This document shows positions 14,047 through 21,204 of a stretch of DNA of 30,708 nucleotides, piece after piece. Origin of the DNA: DASZPJ01 sp035550295 (GTDB taxonomy: Bacteria; Patescibacteriota; Saccharimonadia; Saccharimonadales; UBA4665); assembly GCA_035550295.1 (NCBI GenBank), contig DASZPJ010000018.1, positions 1 through 30,708 on the forward strand, given 5' to 3'. Under the pieces are notes generated by a model that saw only the letters and a program-made list of their open reading frames with translations, was not told where the DNA came from and searched no databases. A program made the translations under genes and the position numbers. Positions within the stretch are counted from its first letter, which is position 1. Each line of letters opens with the position of its first letter.

Positions 14047-14580
14047 CCTGTCGATATCTTGTTGTGCGTCAGCCTGTGCTGACTTTGCGCTTTCAAGTTC
14101 AGCTTCTGCTGTTTTTAGTTTTTCCATAGTCGCAACGGCAAAATCGCCAAAGGCTTTTTTAACCTTGCCGTGCGTACGCAAACAACGCGCTTCTAGGCGT
14201 ATAGCAGTTTCTTCGTCCAATTCGCTAATAAGAGGGCATGTTGCGCGTACAGCCGTACTTCCAACTCCGCCTTTGGTTTCAACCGCCACCTCAATCATGC
14301 AATCAGAGTCTTCCCCACGACCTTTGCAGTGCGGCATAGTGCCATCGCCTTCTTCGGCAAAGGCAACAAACTGTCTTGTAACAATACCGGGTAGATCACC
14401 CGTTAACCCATGTGCGCCACCACCATGAATCCACTCAATACTATCGTTATTGCCAATGACTGCGTGGATAAATTGTTCGGCCGCGTCCTCAACTGCCGGG
14501 GGCATATCAGGAACTGCGAAGAGACTCCTAGGCCGGGCCTCAAAGCGTGGTGTTGAATCAGGAATAACTCGTTCAACCAT
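14035..14580 (-). CDS. Unknown 181-aa protein with Cys/His cluster and C-terminal coiled coil
   Basis: Not recognised. No signal peptide or transmembrane segment. Residues 25-115 look globular, with IEWIHGGGAHGLTGDLPGI, then a Cys/His set: H84, C85 and C93 in MPHCKGRGEDSDCMIE, C114 in RATCPLI and C132 plus H136 in ARCLRTHG. The spacing could hold a metal, but it fits no zinc-finger family I can name. Residues 140-181 form a helical, Ala/Glu-rich probable coiled coil (KLKTAEAELESAKSAQADAQQ). It has its own promoter and lies between the HAD gene and rpsB, all co-directional. ATG 14580 is the start. Confidence 0.75.
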   Translation of the reverse strand: MVERVIPDSTPRFEARPRSLFAVPDMPPAVEDAAEQFIHAVIGNNDSIEWIHGGGAHGLTGDLPGIVTRQFVAFAEEGDGTMPHCKGRGEDSDCMIEVAVETKGGVGSTAVRATCPLISELDEETAIRLEARCLRTHGKVKKAFGDFAVATMEKLKTAEAELESAKSAQADAQQDIDRLTR

Positions 14581-14599
14581 AAAGATATTATCTCCGTTA

Positions 14600-14628
14600 T
14601 TTAGAGTACTTATACGCCCTTATGTCAA
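14600..14628 (-). promoter_or_regulatory. Promoter of the 181-aa gene
   Basis: A perfect -35 TTGACA (14623-14628), 17-nt spacer and a weak -10 TCTAAA (14600-14605) on the minus strand. CGGAG follows about 12 nt before the ATG at 14580 and may act as a Shine-Dalgarno. Confidence 0.5.
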
Positions 14629-14653
14629 GCGTTGCAAGCAGTAGCATAATGGA

Positions 14654-15301
14654 TTATTCAAGCATAGACGCGTCAAATTGTTCGAGCGAATCAATAATGA
14701 TGTCGGCGCCTTGGACAGATTCATGGTCTTTGTGGGCCGGGTCAGGCACTGCCACGCAGCGCATGCCGGCAGCTTTGGCGGCCTTCACGCCATTGGGAGA
14801 ATCTTCAAAAACCAGACACTCGACCGGTTTGACTCCCAGCAGTTTGGCCGTAGTCAGGAACACCCCGGGGTCGGGCTTGCCGTATAACTCGTGCTCGGCT
14901 GAATATAGGTGCGCGAAGTTATCGCGAATGCCAAGCGTGTCCACTACGGTGTCGATGATCACATTGTTCGACCCAGAAGCCAGCGCCATCGGCAATTTAG
15001 CGGCCTTACAGACATCAAAGGCGTGCTTCACACCGGGTAGCAGCCTGCCCTTTTGCTTTACTTGGGCTGCAACGGAATCCAGGATCATGGTTACGATATC
15101 CTGCTGCGAGGGGTTCTGCCACGGTTGTTTGTCGTAATAATAAGCAACTACTTCGTCGTTACGACGACCCATGCAGTGAATAAAATCTTCTTCTGTCGGC
15201 GTAATCCCAACTGTTTTAAAGACGGCAGTCTCGGCTTCGTGCCAAAACGGTTCGCTGTCGATTAGCAGTCCGTCCATGTCGAAGATCGCAGCTTTGATCA
15301 T
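14654..15301 (-). CDS. HAD-superfamily phosphatase (subfamily IA, beta-phosphoglucomutase-like)
   Basis: A 215-aa cytoplasmic HAD hydrolase. Motif I is IFDMDGLLIDSEP with nucleophile D8 and acid D10; motif II is LASGSNN; motif III Lys lies in YGKPDPGVF; motif IV is VFEDSPNGVKAA. The helical cap between residues 15 and 85 has the IA-type C1 layout found in sugar-phosphate phosphatases and beta-phosphoglucomutases. The substrate is not predictable beyond a small phosphorylated metabolite. Its ATG overlaps the TGA of the upstream unknown gene (ATGA), so the two are translationally coupled. Confidence 0.92.
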   Translation of the reverse strand: MIKAAIFDMDGLLIDSEPFWHEAETAVFKTVGITPTEEDFIHCMGRRNDEVVAYYYDKQPWQNPSQQDIVTMILDSVAAQVKQKGRLLPGVKHAFDVCKAAKLPMALASGSNNVIIDTVVDTLGIRDNFAHLYSAEHELYGKPDPGVFLTTAKLLGVKPVECLVFEDSPNGVKAAKAAGMRCVAVPDPAHKDHESVQGADIIIDSLEQFDASMLE

Positions 15302-16074
15302 GAACGGATCATATCATGAATCGGCCTGTCGGGCCGCTCTGGCCGCACATCTTCCGGATGGGCTAAAGCAATTGCCGCGATGAACGTCGCAAACGCCCGG
15401 CCAGCATGGGTCATGCCATAAGGTTCCAGCGCGTAGCAATGGGTTTCCGGCCGCCCTGCCGAAGGACGCCTGAAACTACTGGGTGGCGTCCGCAAACCAG
15501 CCCGGCCGGCGGCGTTGGTCAGCAATTGGACTCCGCGGTTGCGATCAACCTGCACAGCAATGTCAAATTCTGCTGTGTCGCGCTCTTCTTTGCTAGTAAG
15601 GTTGTAGGCCGACGACCACAGTATGGCTTTGGCAATGCCTGCCAGTTCTTCGTCTTTGCGCCCTTCTGCCCACATCACTGTAGCCCGTACGTTCACACTG
15701 CCGGGCACTGCTGGCATAATGGCTTTAAATTTCGGGTCGCGGCGGTTAGTCTCTTTACCGATCATACCGATGGCCGTGACCAGCCGACCAATGCTTTGGG
15801 CTGAATCTCGCACCACATCTGGCGAGTAGTTGCCTATCGCCACCGTGTCGAATGTAAATGCCCGATAACCGGCTAGCTCTGGCTGGGCTAGCACCAGGGG
15901 ATCTTGTTTGCCCGATATGGCATCAAGCTGTTCACGCGCATCTTTAACTACGGGGTGCTTTACGGCCATGTCCCACAAGTCCAGTGGCAACTTGACGTAT
16001 GGCTGGTAGCGCAATCCGTCCAAGTCTGGCTGGAGTCCCCAGCGCATTCGTTCAATACTGTCGCAATTTGGCAT
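15298..16074 (-). CDS. Unknown 258-aa protein coupled to the HAD phosphatase
   Basis: Not recognised. Soluble, with no export signal. Features include an N-terminal acidic/aromatic stretch (LQPDLDGLRYQPYVKLPLDLWDM), YRAFTFDTVAIGNYSPDVVRDSAQSIGRLVTAIGMIG, IMPAVPGSVNVRATVMWAEG, a KEERDTAEFDIAVQVDRN strand region, and a C-terminal segment from about 195 with many Arg/Pro. No nucleotide-binding or catalytic motif stands out. It begins at ATG 16074, divergent from rpmE, and its TGA overlaps the HAD start by 4 nt, which suggests a shared pathway. Confidence 0.72.
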   Translation of the reverse strand: MPNCDSIERMRWGLQPDLDGLRYQPYVKLPLDLWDMAVKHPVVKDAREQLDAISGKQDPLVLAQPELAGYRAFTFDTVAIGNYSPDVVRDSAQSIGRLVTAIGMIGKETNRRDPKFKAIMPAVPGSVNVRATVMWAEGRKDEELAGIAKAILWSSAYNLTSKEERDTAEFDIAVQVDRNRGVQLLTNAAGRAGLRTPPSSFRRPSAGRPETHCYALEPYGMTHAGRAFATFIAAIALAHPEDVRPERPDRPIHDMIRS

Positions 16075-16157
16075 ATTTATCTGAACATCCTTTTCGAACT
16101 ATTAAACACATTTTAAAACATTTGCCCATAAAAAGCAATCTGCTTACTTAGTGGGCG

Positions 16158-16186
16158 TTGACGATACGCCAACAGATGTGTATACT
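16158..16186 (+). promoter_or_regulatory. rpmE promoter
   Basis: TTGACG (16158-16163), exact 17-nt spacer, TATACT (16181-16186). The -10 box ends only 9 nt before the rpmE ATG at 16196, so the leader should be about 0-3 nt. This is the clearest leaderless case in the window. Confidence 0.8.
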
Positions 16187-16195
16187 AGTAACTCT

Positions 16196-16558
16196 ATGAA
16201 AAAAGATCTGCACCCTACTGACTACCGCTTAGTCGTCTTCGAAGATCTCAACAATGGCTTTCGATTTTTGACCCGCTCAACTGTTGCTACGGATGAAACT
16301 ACCAAGTTTGACGACGGCAACGAATATCCGCTGGTTAAAGTTCACATTACTAGCGCTTCTCACCCGTTCTACACCGGTGAAGAACGCGTACTCGACCTTG
16401 AAGGCCGTGTCGACAAATTCAAAGCCCGCGCTGCTGCTGGTGCTGCCAGCAAAGAAAAGCGCGCTGCTGCAGCCCAAAAGGCCGGTAAGCGCCAAGCCGC
16501 CAAAGTTGCCAAAGCCGAAGCTGCTGCCAACGAAACCATCGCCAAGAACAGCAAGTAA
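16196..16558 (+). CDS. rpmE: 50S ribosomal protein L31 (cysteine-free type) with Lys/Ala-rich tail
   Basis: A 120-aa L31. The N-terminal domain MKKDLHPTDYRLVVFED...FLTRSTV and the HPFYTGEERVLDLEGRVDKFKAR segment are typical. Zinc-binding cysteines are absent, so it is the C-minus (type B-like) form. Residues from about 79 to 120 form an Ala/Lys-rich basic tail not present in most L31 proteins, probably a long helix on the ribosome surface. Start 16196 is chosen because the in-frame GTG at 16151 lies upstream of the -35 box. It is monocistronic, bounded by its own promoter and a strong terminator. Confidence 0.94.
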   Translation: MKKDLHPTDYRLVVFEDLNNGFRFLTRSTVATDETTKFDDGNEYPLVKVHITSASHPFYTGEERVLDLEGRVDKFKARAAAGAASKEKRAAAAQKAGKRQAAKVAKAEAAANETIAKNSK

Positions 16559-16572
16559 CTACGCCCGCTCTA

Positions 16573-16607
16573 AACCGTCTGAAGTATTAACTCAGGCGGT
16601 TTTTCTT
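16573..16607 (+). terminator. Rho-independent terminator after rpmE
   Basis: AACCGTCTGA (16573-16582) pairs with TCAGGCGGTT (16592-16601): a 10-bp stem with one G.U and a 9-nt loop, followed by a T-rich run to 16607. Confidence 0.88.
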
Positions 16608-16613
16608 TATACT
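16608..16613 (+). promoter_or_regulatory. -10 box of the small membrane protein/prfA/prmC operon
   Basis: TATACT directly after the rpmE terminator tract, 7 nt before the ATG at 16621. No -35 or Shine-Dalgarno is evident. Confidence 0.45.
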
Positions 16614-16620
16614 TAAAGCC

Positions 16621-17064
16621 ATGAAACTTCCTAGACAAATCCTGAAGACCCCAACTCTGCCGCTCATTCTCTTGGGCGTCGGACTTGCCACACCACTCAT
16701 TTTCATATTGATCTGCAATATTATTGGCTTCGACTTCCTGGATGCTAAAGAGTCGTTTTGGACCAATCTAGGCTTTTGGACGTTTATGACCGACTTTTTC
16801 TTGCTTGTACCAACTTGTTTTATCTGGCTAGTCATCTTCGGCATTCTCCAAATCTCACCCAAACAGCGAGAAAAAACCCATAGTCATATAGTAGACCGCC
16901 TGCTTGTACTAATTCTTGGTCCAATTATCCTGTACTACATGACAATCTACCTCCAGCTGCACCATACTGATCTAACTCAAGAGGTCATCGACTGCTTCAT
17001 AGTCGCTACCATCATCGCATTGTCATTCATCTGGCTCAGAAGGCGGCAACACCATGGACGCTAA
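16621..17064 (+). CDS. Unknown small membrane protein, 147 aa
   Basis: Not recognised. Four likely transmembrane helices: about 13-36 (LPLILLGVGLATPLIFILIC), 53-76, 88-108 and 120-140. Loops are short; the C-terminus is basic (WLRRRQHHGR), suggesting it stays in the cytoplasm. It has its own -10 box and overlaps prfA by 11 nt, so it is the first gene of a tight three-gene unit with prfA and prmC. No functional link to termination is evident. Confidence 0.75.
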   Translation: MKLPRQILKTPTLPLILLGVGLATPLIFILICNIIGFDFLDAKESFWTNLGFWTFMTDFFLLVPTCFIWLVIFGILQISPKQREKTHSHIVDRLLVLILGPIILYYMTIYLQLHHTDLTQEVIDCFIVATIIALSFIWLRRRQHHGR

Positions 17065-18106
17065 AGAACAGCAGCTGCGCTCTGAACTTCAGCAATTGGA
17101 AGCCAAACTGGCTGATCCGGCAATTTATAGTGATTCGGCTTACCCAAAACTGGCCAAACGCAAAAGCCAACTGGAAGATTTGATTGCCCTTTTCGATGAA
17201 AAAGCTACCGTCAGTAAGCAGATAGCTGAAGCCGAAGAACTGCTCAAAGACAGCGATATGGCCGAAATTGCCCAAGCCGAACTTGAGTCGCTCCAAGAGC
17301 GAAGAACCAAGAACGAAGAACGCCTGCTGGAAGCCCTGACGCCGCAAGACCCGAATAATGAACGCGACGTGATAATTGAAATCCGCGCTGCGGCTGGCGG
17401 TGACGAATCTTCCCTGTTCGCCGGCGAACTATTCCGAATGTACAGCCGCTGGGCGGAAGCTAATAACTACAAAATTGAACTGGTTAGCGAAAGTCCGTCC
17501 GAAGCCGGCGGTTATAAGGAAATCAGCTTTGGTGTTCATGGACTCGATGCTTATAAAAATTTGAAATTCGAAGCCGGCGTTCACCGCGTCCAGCGCGTGC
17601 CGGTGACTGAATCACAAGGCCGAATTCATACTTCTACAGTTACAGTAGCCGTTTTGCCCGAAGCCGAAGAAACAGATGTAGAAATCAATCCGAATGACCT
17701 TAGAATCGACGTCTTCCGCAGCGGTGGCCACGGTGGCCAGTCCGTAAACACAACTGACTCAGCCGTCCGCATAACTCACGTTCCAACGGGCATTGTCGTC
17801 ACCAACCAGGACGAAAAGTCGCAGATCAAGAACAAAGCCAAAGCCATGGGCGTGCTGCGCGCCCGCCTGCTACAGATGAAGATCGACGAAGAAAACCAGG
17901 CTCTGGGCGACAAACGCCGTGCCCTCATCGGATCTGGCGACCGGTCAGAAAAGATCCGCACCTACAACTTCCCGCAAGATCGCATCACCGACCACCGCAT
18001 CGGCTACTCACGAAGTAACATCCCTGCTGCCCTAGACGGCCAAATAGATGACCTAATCGAAAACCTCCAAGCCGCCGAACACGAGCTGATGAGCAATGAC
18101 AGTTAA
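17054..18106 (+). CDS. prfA: Peptide chain release factor 1
   Basis: Recognises UAA and UAG and triggers peptide release. The 350-aa protein has the N-terminal coiled coil (1-100), IEIRAAAGGDESSLFA, the codon-recognition tripeptide PVT at 183-185 (P-x-T type of RF1, not SPF of RF2) and the catalytic GGQ at 227-229 in RSGGHGGQSVN. ATG 17054 gives the expected N-terminus and lies inside the 3' end of the upstream membrane gene. The gene overlaps prmC by 11 nt, which fits, since PrmC methylates the GGQ glutamine. Confidence 0.96.
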   Translation: MDAKEQQLRSELQQLEAKLADPAIYSDSAYPKLAKRKSQLEDLIALFDEKATVSKQIAEAEELLKDSDMAEIAQAELESLQERRTKNEERLLEALTPQDPNNERDVIIEIRAAAGGDESSLFAGELFRMYSRWAEANNYKIELVSESPSEAGGYKEISFGVHGLDAYKNLKFEAGVHRVQRVPVTESQGRIHTSTVTVAVLPEAEETDVEINPNDLRIDVFRSGGHGGQSVNTTDSAVRITHVPTGIVVTNQDEKSQIKNKAKAMGVLRARLLQMKIDEENQALGDKRRALIGSGDRSEKIRTYNFPQDRITDHRIGYSRSNIPAALDGQIDDLIENLQAAEHELMSNDS

Positions 18107-18926
18107 GCACTGGTTGGCTCAGGCCGCCAAAGAATTAGAACAGTCTGGAATTAGCACCGCCCGGCTGGACTGCTTGGTGTTGCTGGAAGATGTAACTCAG
18201 CGAGATCGGGCGTGGCTGCTGGCACATGACGATACAGAAATTGAATCCAACCAACTGGCAAAACTCAAAAAGTTGCTCAACATACGTGCTCAACACGTGC
18301 CACTAGCCTACGTGCGTGGCAAGACCGAGTTCTATGGCCGCAATTTTGTGGTCAGCCCAGCTGTGCTGGAACCACGGCCAGAATCAGAGAAGATGATCGA
18401 CCAACTTAAGAAGCTATTTGATGACGGCTTATTGCCTGCTAAAGGCCACAAAAAAACTTATCTGGCTGATGTTGGCACGGGCAGCGGCGCCTTGGGAATA
18501 ACAGCTTTCAAAGAAGTAGATAACCTGGCTGTAGAACTGCTGGAAATCGACAAAAAGGCTCTAGGGATAGCCCAAATCAATGTAGACTTATTAACACCAA
18601 GCATAAGCGTCATTCAGAGTGATCTTCTGAGCAATTCTAACCAGCCAAATGATGTTTTGCTTTGTAATTTGCCCTACGTTCCAGATGACTTCCAGATCAA
18701 TTTGGCTGCCAAGCACGAGCCCAGACTGGCTATCTTTGGTGGCCCAGATGGGCTAAGTTTGTACCGAAAGCTCTTCAAACAGGTCAAAAATAGGCAAAAT
18801 AGACCGTTGTTTATTTTGACAGAGTCTTTGCCGGCCCAACACAAGGATCTAAACGCTATCGCCGAGCAATCCGGCTACACTTTGCACGCCGCCGAGGACT
18901 TCATTCAAGTTTTCCGAGCTAACTAA
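18096..18926 (+). CDS. prmC: Release factor glutamine methyltransferase with an NLPY variant motif
   Basis: SAM-dependent N5-glutamine methyltransferase acting on the GGQ motif of release factors. The 276-aa protein has the helical N-terminal domain (1-80), the junction motif LEPRPESE (91-98), SAM-binding motif I DVGTGSGALGI (125-135), and the substrate-glutamine motif at 191-194. That motif reads NLPY rather than the usual NPPY; Asn, the second Pro and Tyr are kept. It overlaps prfA by 11 nt and ends the operon. The 183 nt that follow hold only a hairpin repeat. Confidence 0.92.
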   Translation: MTVKHWLAQAAKELEQSGISTARLDCLVLLEDVTQRDRAWLLAHDDTEIESNQLAKLKKLLNIRAQHVPLAYVRGKTEFYGRNFVVSPAVLEPRPESEKMIDQLKKLFDDGLLPAKGHKKTYLADVGTGSGALGITAFKEVDNLAVELLEIDKKALGIAQINVDLLTPSISVIQSDLLSNSNQPNDVLLCNLPYVPDDFQINLAAKHEPRLAIFGGPDGLSLYRKLFKQVKNRQNRPLFILTESLPAQHKDLNAIAEQSGYTLHAAEDFIQVFRAN

Positions 18927-18951
18927 CTTTTTCGTTATTTAGGCTGCGCCT

Positions 18952-19024
18952 CTCATCCTGAGCAAAGTGAAGGATATTGCTCATAAATAAAGACTAGGCG
19001 GATTCTTTGCCATACCAACATGAC
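18952..19024. repeat. 73-bp intergenic hairpin repeat (CATCCTGAGC type)
   Basis: It begins CTCATCCTGAGCAAAGTGAAGG and ends CATACCAACATGAC. The TCATCCTGAGC...AAGGAT opening and ATGAC ending match a class of short non-coding repeats common in diverse bacterial genomes. A hairpin GAGCAA (18960-18965)/TTGCTC (18977-18982) and a second inverted pairing (GCAAAG with CTTTGC at 19005-19010) are visible. It lies between the convergent ends of prmC and htrA. Nothing else is seen in 18927-19109. Confidence 0.55.
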
Positions 19025-19109
19025 AAAACTGTGCCTTTAATGGTGAGATTTGGGCAAATTTTGGAGTTTTGAGGCGGCTGAAATATCGCCCGCACACAAA
19101 AAGTATCAA

Positions 19110-20405
19110 TTACTGGTTGTCGCTGGGTAAGGTACCGAGTCTTACAGTGACATGTTTGGTGCTACTACCTCGGATAACCGTTAGATTGATCTTGTCGCCT
19201 GGCTGGTGCTGGTCCAGTAGCCCAGTTAAGGAGTGGTTTTGATCGATTTTAACACCATCGAACTGGGTGATGATGTCACGCTCTTTCAGGCCAGCCTTGT
19301 CGGCTGGACTACCCTTTAACACCGAAGGATTGTTCGGATCATCAGTCGGGGCTATAAATGCGCCGTTCTGGACGCTCAATCCGTACTCGTTAGCCACATC
19401 AGATGTTAGCGGTAGGTAACGAACGCCCAGGTATGGCCGGCTGAGTTTACCGTTTTTAGTAACCTGTTCAATTAGGCCTTTTACATCGTTGATCGGAATT
19501 GCAAAGCCGATGTTCTGTGAATCACTGGCTAGTGCCGTGTTTATGGCAATCACCTGGCCGTTAAGGTTTACCAGTGGCCCACCGGAGTTGCCTTCGTTGA
19601 TAGCCGCATCTGTTTGGAACAGGTCGTCCAGGTTTTCGGTAGTCGAACTAAAGCCTGATGAATCCCCCGCCTGGACACTGCGTCCATAACCAGAGATGAT
19701 GCCAGATGTAACAGTGTTCTGGAACTGGCCCAAGGCGTTGCCAATGGCCACCACATTATCGCCAATTGATAGTTTAGAGGAGTCGCCGAGCGCAGCGGGC
19801 TCCAGTTTATGGCCCTTGGCGTCATTAATTTTTAAGAATGCGATGTCTAAGCTGTCGCTGCTGTTAGTGCGGCCAAGGACTGAAACATTTTTTAGTTCAG
19901 TTCCGTCACTAAGAGTAACGCTAACGTTAGTGGTGCCTTGTGGCACAACATGGCGGTTGGTCACAATCAGGCCGCCGGACGAAATGATGATGCCGGTGCC
20001 GGCAGCCTGCTCTTCTTCGGGTTGTGAGAATCCAAACAAACCAAAACCACCGCCACTGTCACTAATACTGACATTAACGCTAACTACACTGGGGCTAACC
20101 GTTTTGGCAATTCGGCTAATCAGCTGGCTCTGGCTGGTGACGATCTGCTTTTGGCCAGCAAAGCTATTCCCTGATAAATTGTTCTGGCTGCCATGATTCT
20201 CCAGCCAAGCACCCCCGTAACCACTAATTACAGCCGTCAGTATAAAAGCCGTGGCCAGGGCGCCAGCAGGCCAGCGTTTGTGAACGACGGCACCAAAGTT
20301 GGGGTGCGGCAACGATGGTACGGTAAAACTAACCGTTTTGGACTGGCGGCTGGAAACACTGCGCGGTTGCGGCGTCGAAGCCTCCGGGTTATCTGGTTTG
20401 GGCAT
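19110..20405 (-). CDS. HtrA/DegP-family serine protease with PDZ domain
   Basis: A 431-aa membrane-anchored quality-control protease. It has a cytoplasmic Pro-rich N-terminus (1-45), one transmembrane helix at about 46-66, and a trypsin-like domain with catalytic triad H152 (TNRHVV), D187 (LDIAFLK) and S274 (GNSGGPL). One PDZ domain follows from about 325 to 425 (SPADKAGLKERDIITQFDG). The single PDZ and anchor resemble Gram-positive HtrA. Active outside the membrane on misfolded exported proteins. ATG 20405 has a TACAAT box 6 nt upstream. It follows the polytopic membrane protein gene on the same strand. Confidence 0.94.
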   Translation of the reverse strand: MPKPDNPEASTPQPRSVSSRQSKTVSFTVPSLPHPNFGAVVHKRWPAGALATAFILTAVISGYGGAWLENHGSQNNLSGNSFAGQKQIVTSQSQLISRIAKTVSPSVVSVNVSISDSGGGFGLFGFSQPEEEQAAGTGIIISSGGLIVTNRHVVPQGTTNVSVTLSDGTELKNVSVLGRTNSSDSLDIAFLKINDAKGHKLEPAALGDSSKLSIGDNVVAIGNALGQFQNTVTSGIISGYGRSVQAGDSSGFSSTTENLDDLFQTDAAINEGNSGGPLVNLNGQVIAINTALASDSQNIGFAIPINDVKGLIEQVTKNGKLSRPYLGVRYLPLTSDVANEYGLSVQNGAFIAPTDDPNNPSVLKGSPADKAGLKERDIITQFDGVKIDQNHSLTGLLDQHQPGDKINLTVIRGSSTKHVTVRLGTLPSDNQ

Positions 20406-20411
20406 AGACTT

Positions 20412-20417
20412 ATTGTA
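20412..20417 (-). promoter_or_regulatory. htrA -10 box
   Basis: TACAAT on the minus strand, 6 nt before the ATG at 20405, in the 49-nt gap after the membrane-protein gene. No Shine-Dalgarno. Confidence 0.45.
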
Positions 20418-20454
20418 ACCTAGCCAACCTGAGAACTAGCTAAAATAATTAAGC

Positions 20455-21204
20455 TTAGACTACTTTATCGCCCCAGTCTGAGAAGACCAGGACTACCAGT
20501 ACGATAGCGATCATGACCACAAAAAATTGGCGACGAACAGCTTGGCTCAAACGATCGGTGTGATCCAGGTAGTAGAGCACTGCCAAGCCATAGCCCAGAG
20601 TACTTAATAGCAGCGTTGGTTGGGCAATGCCATGGTAATACAGCAGCCAGTGGCTCAGCAGCCAAGCCAGCGCTGCACCAAAATAACCCCATGTGTAAGC
20701 CAGCATCCGGGCGTAAGGCTCGTCAAATGTATCCAGGAAATGCCGGGCCGCCAAAAAACAAAACAAGCCGCTCAGTAGAGTTAGCCCGTAAATAGGACCG
20801 TCGGCCCAGACCAGATACAATGCGCTCAGCGCTGCCAGCTGTCCTATCCCCGCCTGCACTGCCACCATTACCGAAGTAGAGGAAGGTTTGATGAATAGCA
20901 GCCAGCCGGCATATAGGGCCGCCCAAATGACTTGCACCAGGAAGCTATCACTATTGGCCATAAACACTACAGTCGATACGCCCACCATCAGGTCAACACC
21001 GTTAGCCCGGACATTGGAAGCCCAAAAACGTGGTCTAACCGCAAACATGCGCCATTTGCTGAGTACGATTACAGCCAGTGCTAAGGGTACGAAATTCAAG
21101 CGTACCAAGAGGAATGTCGCCACCGGCAATACCAGCAGCAACCCCGAGTGCAAAGAGTGGGCGATGCCCTTAGTTGGCTTGATTTGTCGTAAGAGAGGCA
21201 TCAT
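20455..21204 (-). CDS. Unknown polytopic membrane protein, 249 aa
   Basis: Not recognised. About eight hydrophobic segments: roughly 19-49, 69-86, 88-105, 109-132, 135-151, 167-187, 192-212 and 225-242. Loops are short and no catalytic motif is evident. The first ATG (21204) lies inside the LCP gene, giving a 35-nt overlap; a second ATG immediately follows it. The placement between an LCP ligase-like gene and htrA suggests an envelope role, but nothing in the sequence proves that. Confidence 0.75.
   Translation of the reverse strand: MMPLLRQIKPTKGIAHSLHSGLLLVLPVATFLLVRLNFVPLALAVIVLSKWRMFAVRPRFWASNVRANGVDLMVGVSTVVFMANSDSFLVQVIWAALYAGWLLFIKPSSTSVMVAVQAGIGQLAALSALYLVWADGPIYGLTLLSGLFCFLAARHFLDTFDEPYARMLAYTWGYFGAALAWLLSHWLLYYHGIAQPTLLLSTLGYGLAVLYYLDHTDRLSQAVRRQFFVVMIAIVLVVLVFSDWGDKVV

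Noticed and set aside
16151..16195. Longer L31 start at GTG 16151
   Set aside because: It lies upstream of the TTGACG-N17-TATACT promoter, and the family N-terminus begins at MKKD (16196).
18927..19109. Possible small RNA or gene in the prmC-htrA gap
   Set aside because: Only a short repeat with weak pairings is visible; no promoter, terminator or frame with a start signal.
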